From contig JADHTD010000057.1 of assembly GCA_016776525.1 (NCBI GenBank), positions 1 through 11,490 of the forward strand: 11,490 bases of DNA, in the 5' to 3' direction. Of the stretch, positions 1-7,098 are shown piece after piece. Position 1 is the stretch's first letter; each line of letters begins with the position of its first letter. Source of the DNA: Rhodospirillales bacterium (GTDB taxonomy: Bacteria; Pseudomonadota; Alphaproteobacteria; Rhodospirillales; JADHTD01). The translations under genes and the position numbers were made by a program. The notes below the pieces were generated by a model. It saw only the letters and a list, made by a program, of their open reading frames with translations. It was not told the DNA's origin and did no database searches.

Positions 1-1
1 C

Positions 2-2224
2 TGGGAACAGGTTCTGGATAAGGTGAAGTCCGGTGATGTGGATATACTGCCCGCTGTCGTGCGCACCGCGGAACGGGAAGCCTTCCTGAACTTCACCAAA
101 CCCATTGTCAATTTTCCAGTTGTCATCGCCACCCATAGGAATGGCCCTTTCGTTGGCAACTTCTTTGACCTGAAAGGCTGGAAAACAGGCGTGGTTGGGG
201 GGTATGCCATCGAACAAAGACTTGCCAAGGTCCATCCCTATCTGACGGTCCTACCATTCAAGAATGTGAAAGAGGGATTGATCGCTCTCCAGAATGAGAA
301 AATTGATGCTTTTATAGATAATCTCGGCAGCATTACCTATCTGATCGATAAAAATAATCTTACCGACATTAAGATTGCGGCTCCGACGGATTATAAATAT
401 GAAATTTCCATTGGGGTCCGCAAAGATTGGCCGGAATTGGCGGCACTGTTGGACAGGGCCATAGATTCCATTGACGACAAGGAACGAACGGCAATCCAGA
501 ACAGTTGGTTGGCTGTAAAGGTGGAGTTCGGTCTCGATATAAAAACCATCCTGATATGGGCCGTTCCGATCGGCGGCGGTGCGGTTCTTATCATTGCCGT
601 CATCGTCTTATGGAATCGCCGCATGGCGCGGGAAATCAACGAACGCATAAGAGCAGAGAAAAAGCTGGCGGAAGCCGAAGAAAGATCACGCCTGCTGTTG
701 GAATCCGTCGGCGAAGGGGTGTTTGGAGTCGATAACGACGGCAAGATCACCTTTGCCAATCCGATGGCGACCAGCCTGCTTGGGTTCACCCTGGATGAAA
801 TGCTCGGCGCAAATTCCCATGAACTCATCCACCACCACCACCAGGATGGCTCGGTTCATCCGGCCTCCCAGTGTTCCATGAACAAATCCCTGGAAGACGG
901 CAAGGCTTACCGGATCGATGACGAGGTTTTCTGGCGCAAGGACGGCACCTCTTTCGAAGTGGAATACCACAGCACCCCTGTCCGCAAGAACGGCGAGGTA
1001 ATCGGTGCGGTGCTGGCGTTTTCCGACATTTCGTTACGCAAAGAAGCCGAACGCAGGCTTGCCGAATCTGAGGAAAGTACGCGGCGGTTGCTGGCATCCA
1101 TCGGCGAAGGTGTGTTCGGTGTCGATACCAGTGGCGTTATCACCTTCGTCAATCCGCAATGTATCAATCAACTGGGATACACCGAAGGCGAACTCCTGGG
1201 TTCACGCGCCCATCCGCTGTTTCACCACCACCGGGCGGACGGTTCCGACTATCCGGTTCAGGAATGCTGGATGTATAAGTCCTTTACCGAAGGAGACTCC
1301 TATCGAATTGACGACGAGGTCCTTTGGCGCAAGGACGGCACGCCGATGGAAGTCGAATACAACAGCACCCCGATCGTCAAGGATGACGGAATTGTCGGGG
1401 CGGTGATTTCCTTTATCGATATCTCGTTGAGAAAGAAAGCCGAGCGGGAGCTGAACGACGCCTTCGACGTGATCGGCGACAGCATCAATTATGCCACCCA
1501 CATCCAACATTCTATCCTTCCCCATCATAAGAGTTTCGAGGACGTTACTTCCGATCATTTCATTATCTGGGAACCCAGGGACAAGGTCGGCGGAGACCTC
1601 TATTGGTGCAACCCCTGGGGGCTGGGTAAGCTCGTGGCGCTCGGTGACTGCACCGGGCACGGCGTCCCGGGCGCCTTCATGACGATGATTGCCAATGGCG
1701 CCATGGAGATGGCAACCCTGGAAACCATGCCGGGTGATGTTGGGGCGCTGTTGCAGCGGGTCCACCAGCTTGTCCAGGAGACGTTGGGCCAGCATCTGAG
1801 CGATGGGGACTCCGATGACGGCCTGGATTTGGGGGTTTGCTATTTAAGTCCTGAAAAGAAGACGTTTAAATTCGCCGGCGCTCGTTTTTCCCTGTTCCGC
1901 GTTGACGATAATGAGGTTATTGAGATTAAAGGCGATAAGTCGGGGACCGGATACCGGGGAATTCCTTTTAACGTTTCTTTCACCAGCCATGAAGTTGAGG
2001 CCGCCGAACATACAAGTTTTTATATGACTTCGGATGGCCTGGTCGATCAGGTGGGCGGCCCGAAAGGGCGGGGCTTCGGCAAGCGACGCTTTAAGAATCT
2101 GCTGGCTCAGTTAGGCTCCTTGCCGATGAACGAGCACATCGAGGCTATCCGCCGTGCCTTGCAGGATTACCAGGGCGAAGAGAAACGCCGGGATGACGTC
2201 TCGGTGATGGGTTTCAGACTATAG
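2..2224 (+). CDS. SBP_bac_3-PAS-PAS-SpoIIE sensor phosphatase (5' partial)
   Basis: The reading frame is open from base 2, so the start codon and N-terminal part lie upstream. Numbering from Met at base 23: residues 1-170 are the C-terminal part of a periplasmic solute-binding (SBP_bac_3, HisJ-like) domain, with the family-style phrase NFTKPIVNFPVVIATH near residue 23. Residues 175-197 form one membrane helix followed by NRRMAR (inside-positive). Residues about 218-340 and 350-472 are two PAS domains, each ending in a PAC-like DISLRK, and a short helical linker follows (IQHSILP, 494-500). Residues about 515-733 are a SpoIIE/PP2C-type phosphatase with candidate metal aspartates in GGDLY (D525), GDCTGHG (D542), TSDGL (D671) and RRDDVS (D724/D725). 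Inference: binding of a periplasmic ligand and PAS input control dephosphorylation of a phosphoserine/threonine substrate, as in partner-switching systems. No STAS, anti-sigma or SiaB/SiaC-like partner is visible here. The gene stops 10 bases before the convergent hemerythrin gene. Confidence 0.93.
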   Translation, partial: WEQVLDKVKSGDVDILPAVVRTAEREAFLNFTKPIVNFPVVIATHRNGPFVGNFFDLKGWKTGVVGGYAIEQRLAKVHPYLTVLPFKNVKEGLIALQNEKIDAFIDNLGSITYLIDKNNLTDIKIAAPTDYKYEISIGVRKDWPELAALLDRAIDSIDDKERTAIQNSWLAVKVEFGLDIKTILIWAVPIGGGAVLIIAVIVLWNRRMAREINERIRAEKKLAEAEERSRLLLESVGEGVFGVDNDGKITFANPMATSLLGFTLDEMLGANSHELIHHHHQDGSVHPASQCSMNKSLEDGKAYRIDDEVFWRKDGTSFEVEYHSTPVRKNGEVIGAVLAFSDISLRKEAERRLAESEESTRRLLASIGEGVFGVDTSGVITFVNPQCINQLGYTEGELLGSRAHPLFHHHRADGSDYPVQECWMYKSFTEGDSYRIDDEVLWRKDGTPMEVEYNSTPIVKDDGIVGAVISFIDISLRKKAERELNDAFDVIGDSINYATHIQHSILPHHKSFEDVTSDHFIIWEPRDKVGGDLYWCNPWGLGKLVALGDCTGHGVPGAFMTMIANGAMEMATLETMPGDVGALLQRVHQLVQETLGQHLSDGDSDDGLDLGVCYLSPEKKTFKFAGARFSLFRVDDNEVIEIKGDKSGTGYRGIPFNVSFTSHEVEAAEHTSFYMTSDGLVDQVGGPKGRGFGKRRFKNLLAQLGSLPMNEHIEAIRRALQDYQGEEKRRDDVSVMGFRL
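703..1437 (+). repeat. Tandem PAS duplication in the sensor phosphatase
   Basis: Two PAS-encoding units have a 393-base (131-codon) period; for example the GEGVFGVD codons begin at about 710 and again at about 1103. Both copies keep GEGVFGVD, a His cluster followed by DGS and then Cys, YRIDDEV-x-WRKDGT, VEY-x-STP and DISLRK. The copies are clearly homologous but diverged at DNA level. Confidence 0.8.
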
Positions 2225-2234
2225 GGCGGACAGA

Positions 2235-2639
2235 TCAGCCGGCCTTGTCAGCCAGGAAGTGACCCGTCTTCATATCGGTTTCCAGGATGTGGTGGGTCAG
2301 CCAGTCTTTGAGGAACGGCAGCATTTCCTCAGGCACGCTCTGGTCCCCTTCATCGAACCTTTTCTTGATATCCGCTGCCTTCTCAAGCAGGTCCATGTGC
2401 TCCTGCTTGTGATCGAAGAATGACGGATCGCCGTGAGACTGCATCAACCTTTCCTCGTGCCGGAAATGCCACGAGGTATAACTCAACAGTTCCTCGATAA
2501 TATTTCCGGATACGGACGTACCCTGTCCTTCAGTGACCGCATCGCTGAGCTTGTTGACGATGCCGACGAGTTTCTTGTGATCTTCGTCGATCTCATCAAA
2601 GCCGACACTTAACGCAGGGGCCCATTCTATGAATGCCAT
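2235..2639 (-). CDS. Bacteriohemerythrin
   Basis: A single-domain 134-residue protein of typical bacteriohemerythrin length. It should form a four-helix bundle holding a non-heme di-iron site that binds O2 reversibly, acting in the cytoplasm in oxygen storage, delivery or sensing. The full ligand set is present: H21 (in DEDHKK), H58 and E62 (in WHFRHEE), H77 and H81 (in HKQEH), H117 and D122 (in HHILETD). The N-terminal WAPALSVGFDEID is also characteristic. No signal peptide or fused output domain is seen, so this is the stand-alone type rather than a chemoreceptor fusion. The ATG at 2639 is supported by GGAG (complement of 2649-2652) 9 bases upstream. The gene is convergent with the sensor phosphatase and lies downstream of, but separated by 130 bases from, the AbrB-like gene on the same strand, so it probably has its own promoter. 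Family assignment is secure; the physiological role is inferred. Confidence 0.96.
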   Translation of the reverse strand: MAFIEWAPALSVGFDEIDEDHKKLVGIVNKLSDAVTEGQGTSVSGNIIEELLSYTSWHFRHEERLMQSHGDPSFFDHKQEHMDLLEKAADIKKRFDEGDQSVPEEMLPFLKDWLTHHILETDMKTGHFLADKAG

Positions 2640-2662
2640 GGTGTCATTCTCCGCCGGGATAG

Positions 2663-2685
2663 TTCTACATGAGTCTGACGTAGAA
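2663..2685. repeat. 23-bp imperfect palindrome in hemerythrin leader
   Basis: Perfect 6-base arms TTCTAC (2663-2668) and GTAGAA (2680-2685) are joined by a partly symmetric centre, so that 9 of the 11 possible base pairs match around the central T at 2674. It lies 24-46 bases upstream of the hemerythrin ATG, where an operator or the end of a promoter would be expected. Dyad symmetry of this length fits a dimeric regulator site, but I do not recognise the motif (it is not the FNR half-site TTGAT/ATCAA). A transcript hairpin is the alternative. Confidence 0.35.
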
Positions 2686-2769
2686 TATGCTTTGCTTCAA
2701 GCCAAATGATCCCATTTCAATGCCCCATAGCCTTTATGCGGTCAATGCATTTGGTTTGAGGGTTTGTAC

Positions 2770-3858
2770 TTAGTCCAGGGTTTTTCCCGGGCGCTCGCCG
2801 AAACGTCCCCTGATGAGGCGGAAGACTACCGGCACCAGGATGACGATGACTGTTATGCGGGCCAGGTGATGGGTGGCGACGAAGGCGGTGTCGGCCTTCA
2901 GGGAAAGGCTGATCAGGCTCATCTCCGGCAGGCCGCCCGGCGAAAAGGCCAGCAGCAGGGTGGTGAACGGCAGCCCGGTCAGGCGTTCCAGGCCGAGCGC
3001 AAAGAACGCCGCCATGACCACCAGGAAAACCGTGCCGAAAACAGCCGTCGCCATGACATCGGCGACCCGGCGGATGGACACGCCGACAAAGCGGCTGCCG
3101 ATATAGGCGCCGATGATCCATTGGGCGACGGTGATCGCCAATCCCGGCGGCTTGGCGTCGGTGATGCCCAGCAAGTGAACGGCGGCGCTGAAGACCAGGG
3201 GGCCGATCAGCTGGGCCGCCGTAATGCGCATGAGGCGGGCCACCGCGTAACCGACCACGGCGCAGGCCACCAGAATCGCCAGGTCGGCATAGGAAATATC
3301 CGAAAAGGTGCCGAAGGTGGCGGCGTTGCTGGCCGGCACGTAATCGTAAACGAAGCGGAACCAGAAGGGGATGATGAGGACGGTGACCAGGATGCGGACG
3401 CTGTGGCTGAGGGAAATGATACGTTCGTCGCCACCAAAGGCGCTGCCGATAATCATCATGTCGTTGAGCCCGCCCGGCGCCGCCGAGAAATAGGCGGTGG
3501 CCAGCCCGTAGCGGAATTTCCAGTAAAGGATGATAAACAGCAGGCCGCCGGCGACGATGATATAAACCATCAGCATGGCCAGGGAGGGAACCCATTGGCC
3601 GGCCCGGTCCAGCACCTCCGGCGTGAAGGAACTGCCCATCATCAGGCCGATGACCATGACCATGGCATTGCGCAGGGGGGCGGGGATCTTCATGCGGACG
3701 CCGGACAAAGCCGCCGTTGTGGTAAAACACATGGCGCCGATCAGCCAGGCCAGGGGCATGGTCAGCCAGTCGAAGATAAAACCGCCGACGCCGCCGATGG
3801 CCAGGGCCAGGCTCAGGGGAACGAGGGCGGTCCGGAGAGAGTTGACGGTTAGTGACAT
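2770..3858 (-). CDS. AbrB/PF05145-family membrane protein
   Basis: A hydrophobic protein of 362 residues with about ten predicted membrane helices. Its two halves are clearly homologous: PLAWLIGAM in the first half corresponds to AQLIGPLVF in the second, and the motif PGGL-x-x-M occurs once per half (SAAPGGLNDMM and AFSPGGLPEMS), each followed by a long hydrophobic helix. This duplication is the hallmark of the family annotated as AbrB family transcriptional regulator or putative ammonia monooxygenase (PF05145, Gneg_AbrB_dup). The names are misleading: nothing here resembles a DNA-binding domain or AmoA, and the architecture suggests an inner-membrane transporter of unknown substrate. ATG 3858 is preferred; GTG 3867 would add three residues and neither has a strong Shine-Dalgarno. 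The gene begins 18 bases after the nadK stop on the same strand, suggesting co-transcription. No convincing terminator follows it. Confidence 0.9.
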   Translation of the reverse strand: MSLTVNSLRTALVPLSLALAIGGVGGFIFDWLTMPLAWLIGAMCFTTTAALSGVRMKIPAPLRNAMVMVIGLMMGSSFTPEVLDRAGQWVPSLAMLMVYIIVAGGLLFIILYWKFRYGLATAYFSAAPGGLNDMMIIGSAFGGDERIISLSHSVRILVTVLIIPFWFRFVYDYVPASNAATFGTFSDISYADLAILVACAVVGYAVARLMRITAAQLIGPLVFSAAVHLLGITDAKPPGLAITVAQWIIGAYIGSRFVGVSIRRVADVMATAVFGTVFLVVMAAFFALGLERLTGLPFTTLLLAFSPGGLPEMSLISLSLKADTAFVATHHLARITVIVILVPVVFRLIRGRFGERPGKTLD

Positions 3859-3876
3859 GCACACCACTCGGTGCGG

Positions 3877-4644
3877 TCAGACAAGGAACTGTTCCTTGAC
3901 GATGCGTTCTTCCAGATTGTGTTCGGGATCGAACAGCAGGACCGGTGCCTGGGTCCGGTCTTCGCGGACCTCGACCCGGGTGACCCGGCGCACCTCGGTG
4001 TAATCGGCGACGGCGCTGACCCGGCGTTCCTCGGCATCGAGGATTTCAAAGGCAACCGTGGTCGCGTGCGGCAGCAGGGCGCCCCGCCATTGCCGGGGCC
4101 TAAAGGCGCTGATCGGCGTCAGGGCCAGGACGCCGGACCCCATCGGCACGATCGGGCCGTGCGCCGACAGGTTATAGGCGGTGCTGCCGGCCGGCGTCGA
4201 GACCAGGACGCCGTCGCAGATCATTTCCTGCAGGCGCACGACGCCGTCGATCTCAATGCGGATCTTGGCCGCCAGCCGGGTGGCCCTGAGCAGCGATACT
4301 TCGTTGATGGCCAGGGCTTCGTGGGTCTGCCCCTTGTCGTCGGTCGCCGTCATGCGCAGCGGGTGCAGTTCGATGGGTTCGGCCTTGTGCAGGCGGTCGA
4401 GCAGGCCGTCCTCTTCGTAACCGTTCATGATGAAACCGACGGAGCCCCGGTTCATGCCGAAGATGGGCGTCTTTTTCTGCATGTGCTTGTGCAGGGTGCG
4501 CAGCATGAAACCGTCGCCGCCGAGGGCGACGATGATATCGGCTTTGTTCGGCGAGACGTTGTCGTAACGCGTCTTAAACCGTTTTAACGCTTCTTGAGCC
4601 TCCGTCTGGCGGGCGGCGACAAAGGCGATGTTTTTAAAGTCCAT
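3877..4644 (-). CDS. nadK: NAD kinase
   Basis: A 255-residue protein that phosphorylates NAD+ to NADP+ with ATP (EC 2.7.1.23) in the cytoplasm and supplies the NADP(H) pool. Family signatures are present in order: GGDG at residues 42-45 (phosphate/ATP site, with the catalytic Asp), a Gly-rich NRGSVGF at 65-71, NE at 114-115 (nicotinamide-ribose contact), and DGVLVSTPAGSTAY at 144-157, the conserved NAD-binding segment. The length is close to the short alphaproteobacterial NadK form. ATG 4644 is preceded by AGGGG (complement of 4652-4656) 7 bases upstream, and a TATACT -10 candidate lies further up. It is the first gene of a probable two-gene unit with the AbrB-like membrane protein, and is divergent from the glycosyltransferase-like gene. 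Confidence 0.97.
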   Translation of the reverse strand: MDFKNIAFVAARQTEAQEALKRFKTRYDNVSPNKADIIVALGGDGFMLRTLHKHMQKKTPIFGMNRGSVGFIMNGYEEDGLLDRLHKAEPIELHPLRMTATDDKGQTHEALAINEVSLLRATRLAAKIRIEIDGVVRLQEMICDGVLVSTPAGSTAYNLSAHGPIVPMGSGVLALTPISAFRPRQWRGALLPHATTVAFEILDAEERRVSAVADYTEVRRVTRVEVREDRTQAPVLLFDPEHNLEERIVKEQFLV

Positions 4645-4673
4645 GCGGATACCCCTGAGTAAGGATCAACCAG

Positions 4674-4679
4674 AGTATA
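4674..4679 (-). promoter_or_regulatory. Candidate -10 element for nadK
   Basis: The minus strand reads TATACT here, five of six matches to the sigma-70 -10 consensus, 29 bases upstream of the nadK ATG, giving a predicted short leader that contains the AGGGG ribosome site. The -35 at 17-base spacing (CTGGAA) matches only about three of six positions, so the call rests on the -10 and its position. Confidence 0.35.
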
Positions 4680-4724
4680 GCCAAGCCGCCATCCTGTTCC
4701 AGAAACATCTGCATCTTCAATCCC

Positions 4725-4753
4725 TTGCCGGGGGGGTACCTATCCAACATAGT
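4725..4753 (+). promoter_or_regulatory. Candidate promoter giving a leaderless transcript
   Basis: TTGCCG (4725-4730) and CATAGT (4748-4753) are separated by exactly 17 bases. Each matches four of six sigma-70 consensus positions. Normal spacing from the -10 puts transcription start at about base 4760, which is the A of the ATG of the glycosyltransferase-like gene. The stretch just before that ATG is GCCCCC, with no Shine-Dalgarno, consistent with a leaderless mRNA. This is inferred from sequence alone. Confidence 0.4.
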
Positions 4754-4759
4754 GCCCCC

Positions 4760-5575
4760 ATGAAAACCGTGGTGTTCCAGTCCTACCGCACCGAAGGGGT
4801 GCCGGCCTGGATCGGGCAATGCCTGGCCAGCGCCCGTCTGTGGGCGGAGGCCCAGGGGTGGGCGTACCGGTTTTACGGCGATGAAGCCCTCGATCGCGTG
4901 CCCCCCTGGTACCGCAGCAAGGCCGGGCACCGGCTGCCGGTGGTCACCGACCTGGCGCGCCTGTTGCTGGCCCGGGAACTGTTGCAGGACACAGTGTCCG
5001 GCGAAAGTTTCGAGCGGGCGGTGTGGCTCGATGCCGACCTGCTGGTCTTCGATGCGGAGCGGCTGGATATCGACGCGGCGGCGGAGTTTGCCTTTGGCCG
5101 GGAAATCTGGGTGCAGGAGAACACCAGCGGCGGCCTGCGGACCTACCGCAGTGTTCACAACGCGGTCTGCGTGTTCTGCCGGGGCAACAGTTTCCTCGAT
5201 TTCTATATCGATGCCTGCCAGTCGGTGGTGCGCCGCTATGACGGGGATACTGATAAGGGCGGGGGCCTGCCCAACCAGATCGTCGGCACCAAATTGCTGA
5301 GCGCCCTCCACAACATTATCGGTTTCCCGTTGATCGAGACGGTCGGCATGTTCAGCCCGCTGGTGCTGGAAGATGTCGTCAACGGGGGCGGGGCGGCTCT
5401 TGACCTGCTGCGGCGGCAAAGCCCGGTGCCTCCGGCCGCCGCCAACCTGTGCCATTCCCTGTCGGAAAGCGGCACCGAGGCGACCCGGGGCGGTGACGCC
5501 CTGGCCGGGGCGGCGGTTGAGGCCTTGCTGGCCGACGGCCGGAGCCTTTTCAGTAGCGCGCGGGGGGATCGATGA
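4760..5575 (+). CDS. Putative GT-A-fold glycosyltransferase
   Basis: A 271-residue soluble protein. After a beta-strand start (MKTVVFQSYR), residues 60-74 read PVVTDLARLLLAREL, and an LDAD motif follows at 90-93 in the context AVWLDADLLVFD. That order (a conserved Asp-Leu-Arg-containing helix, then a DxD-type motif after a hydrophobic strand) is what GT-A glycosyltransferases use to bind a metal and nucleotide sugar, for example capsule-type or GT32-like enzymes. I cannot name a specific family or substrate. An in-frame ATG at 4628 would overlap nadK on the other strand and begins with low-complexity residues, so ATG 4760 is preferred even though no Shine-Dalgarno precedes it. The stop overlaps the next gene's start (ATGA at 5572-5575), so the two products are probably translationally coupled and functionally linked. 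The GC-rich codon use resembles that of the following gene. Confidence 0.6.
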   Translation: MKTVVFQSYRTEGVPAWIGQCLASARLWAEAQGWAYRFYGDEALDRVPPWYRSKAGHRLPVVTDLARLLLARELLQDTVSGESFERAVWLDADLLVFDAERLDIDAAAEFAFGREIWVQENTSGGLRTYRSVHNAVCVFCRGNSFLDFYIDACQSVVRRYDGDTDKGGGLPNQIVGTKLLSALHNIIGFPLIETVGMFSPLVLEDVVNGGGAALDLLRRQSPVPPAAANLCHSLSESGTEATRGGDALAGAAVEALLADGRSLFSSARGDR

Positions 5576-6915
5576 GCTTCTGGCTGTGGTCTTTTGCCGG
5601 CGGCCTGTTCGGCACCTTCCTGATGGACATCGCCGAACGGCGCCTGGCCTCCTTCGGATTCAACGGCGGCATCACCGGCCCCCTGCTGGGGCGCTGGGTG
5701 CGGGGCTTGGCCCGGGGCCGGGTCTTCGTCACAGAGGTGCGCGAGCTGCCTGCCTGGGAGGGCGAAGAGCGCACAGCGGTTCTTTTCCATTACCTGGTCG
5801 GCGGCGGCATGGTCGCCCTGGGCTATCCCGCTTTCTTTTTCCTCACCGGTTATCCGGCGCCGGCCAGCCATTGGGTGGCGGCGCCTACCTATGGCCTGCT
5901 GACGGTCTTTCTCGCTTGGTTTGTGCAGTACCCGGCCTTCGGCTGGGGGGCGTTCGGACGCCGGGCGCCGGAAGGATCGCGGACCCTGGCGACGCCTCTC
6001 TGCCTGCATGCGGCCTACGGTATCGGTATCGCCGCCGTGCTGACCGTCGCCGCTGTCGGCCAGCCCGGGCCGGGACCCGGCTTCCCGCATTATCAGCAAC
6101 AGCCGGACGCCTACCGGCTGGTCGAGGTTTTGTCCGGCAAATCCAATGACGAGCGCCGGGCGCTGGTTGCCCGGACGTTGATAACCCACGGCATTGCCTA
6201 TCGCATCGAGCCCTATGACATGCCCAATGGCGGTGGCGCCAATGTCATTGCCGAGGCCGGAAAAGGCGGCCGCATACTGGTCATAGCCGCCCATTTCGAC
6301 CGGGTGCCGGGCAGCCCCGGGGCCAACGACAACGCCTCTTGTGTTGCCGCCGCCATCGAAGCCTTGCGCGTCTTGTGGAAGCAGCCGCCACCCGGCCTCG
6401 CCGTCCGCTTCCTGTTCAGCGACGACGAAGAATACGGCCTCCTGGGGGCCAGCGCCCATATCCTGAAAAACGGTACGGCGGCGATCAGCGGCATGGTCAG
6501 TCTGGAGTTGTGCGGCAACGGGGACGCTTTCGGCCTGTGGGATGTCAGCGGCCCGGCCAAAGACTCGGCGGTCGTCCGGGCCTTCCGGGAAGCCGGTAAA
6601 GCCGCCGGCATCTATAACGGCGTCCATGGCCGGGTGCCGCGCTACGGCAGCGACCACCGGGCCTTTGCCGCCGAAGGCGTGGCGGCGGTCGGTTTGACGG
6701 TGCTGCCCAAGGCCGACGAACGGACCCTGCGGGATTATGTGGCCGATCCCAACCGCCTCAGATGGATTTTGCCGCGGCTGCGGCCGACTATCTTCCAGAC
6801 CTATCATTCGCCCGCCGACGGGCCGCAAACCGTACAGCCGGAATCCCTGGAAATGACCGCCGGCCTGATCGTCCGGGCCGTGCGGATTTTTGCAAAATTA
6901 AGTCATTCCGGTTAA
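5572..6915 (+). CDS. DUF2938-like membrane domain fused to M28 peptidase
   Basis: A 447-residue two-domain protein. Residues 1-165 resemble the DUF2938 membrane family: four hydrophobic segments (about 3-19, 70-92, 103-121, 143-163), a GRW motif at 40-42, HYLVG at 73-77 and a QYPAFGWGAFGRRAP-like motif at 119-133. Residues about 175-445 are an M28 (aminopeptidase Y/S-like) zinc metallopeptidase domain with likely ligands H241 (AAHFD), D253 (GANDNAS), E286 and E287 (DDEEYGLLG; catalytic Glu and metal Glu), E312 (LELCG) and H412 (TYHSP). SDH at 360-362 is also M28-like. All expected metal residues are present, so activity is plausible. Arg-rich segments at 23-50 and 129-137 would, by the positive-inside rule, place the peptidase domain outside the cytoplasm. 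ATG 5572 overlaps the upstream stop, and GGGGGG lies just before it. The function of the fusion is unknown; envelope peptide or cyclic-amide processing is speculation. Confidence 0.85.
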   Translation: MSFWLWSFAGGLFGTFLMDIAERRLASFGFNGGITGPLLGRWVRGLARGRVFVTEVRELPAWEGEERTAVLFHYLVGGGMVALGYPAFFFLTGYPAPASHWVAAPTYGLLTVFLAWFVQYPAFGWGAFGRRAPEGSRTLATPLCLHAAYGIGIAAVLTVAAVGQPGPGPGFPHYQQQPDAYRLVEVLSGKSNDERRALVARTLITHGIAYRIEPYDMPNGGGANVIAEAGKGGRILVIAAHFDRVPGSPGANDNASCVAAAIEALRVLWKQPPPGLAVRFLFSDDEEYGLLGASAHILKNGTAAISGMVSLELCGNGDAFGLWDVSGPAKDSAVVRAFREAGKAAGIYNGVHGRVPRYGSDHRAFAAEGVAAVGLTVLPKADERTLRDYVADPNRLRWILPRLRPTIFQTYHSPADGPQTVQPESLEMTAGLIVRAVRIFAKLSHSG

Positions 6916-7098
6916 GAATAAATCGTAATCGGGGGAGGGATGCCGGGGAAAGAAGCCCCATCAATCCTTCAAGTGCTGTTTCGGGCCCTGTGAAGAGGAA
7001 ACGAATTTGCTTCGTTTTCAACCGGTGGCCCCTTATATGCTTTTAGAAACGCCTTTTTCGGAAGGCGAAAGTTTACAGATAAAGATAATAAGGTGGCC
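6916..7098 (+). other. Gap before the kinase, with two small hairpins
   Basis: No convincing gene. There are two inverted repeats. One, at 6997-7019, has an A/T-rich stem (AAACGAA/TTCGTTT plus one G-T and one G-C pair). The other, at 7050-7067, is CGCCTTT-TTCG-GAAGGCG, a 7-pair stem including one G-T pair, closing on a TTCG tetraloop about 31 bases before the kinase ATG. TATATG at 7034-7039 could be a weak -10 for the kinase, but its -35 is poor. AAGG at 7090-7093 lies 5 bases before ATG 7099 and supports that start over GTG 7093. A 17-codon reading frame at 6940-6993 has G-rich sequence right against its ATG and is not called. Confidence 0.4.

Noticed and set aside
2225..2234. Shared terminator between the convergent phosphatase and hemerythrin genes
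   Set aside because: The 10-base gap and its flanks show no stable hairpin with a T-run on either strand.
2764..3852. Open frame of about 360 codons on the plus strand opposite the AbrB-like gene
   Set aside because: Hydrophilic Asp/Gly/His/Gln-rich shadow of a membrane protein gene with internal homologous halves; no domain seen.
2717..3862. Alternative minus-strand frame of about 381 codons
   Set aside because: Arg/His/Pro/Gly-rich; out of frame with the clear PF05145-like translation covering the same bases.
3871..4587. Plus-strand frame opposite nadK
   Set aside because: nadK has all its family motifs; the antisense translation has none.
4628..4759. Upstream ATG extending the glycosyltransferase-like protein by 44 residues
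   Set aside because: It would start inside nadK on the other strand, encodes no recognisable element and lacks a ribosome site; MKTVVFQSYR at 4760 looks like a natural strand-first start.
5236..6828. Long open frame of about 530 codons on the minus strand
   Set aside because: Antisense to the coupled pair, which has clear GT-A and M28 motifs. The translation is rich in Arg, Gly, Pro and Gln with no recognisable domain, as expected opposite GC-rich third positions.
6940..6993. 17-codon leader-peptide-like frame after a G-rich run
   Set aside because: The Shine-Dalgarno-like sequence is too close to the ATG, the peptide shows no regulatory codon run, and no attenuator-type terminator with a T-run follows.
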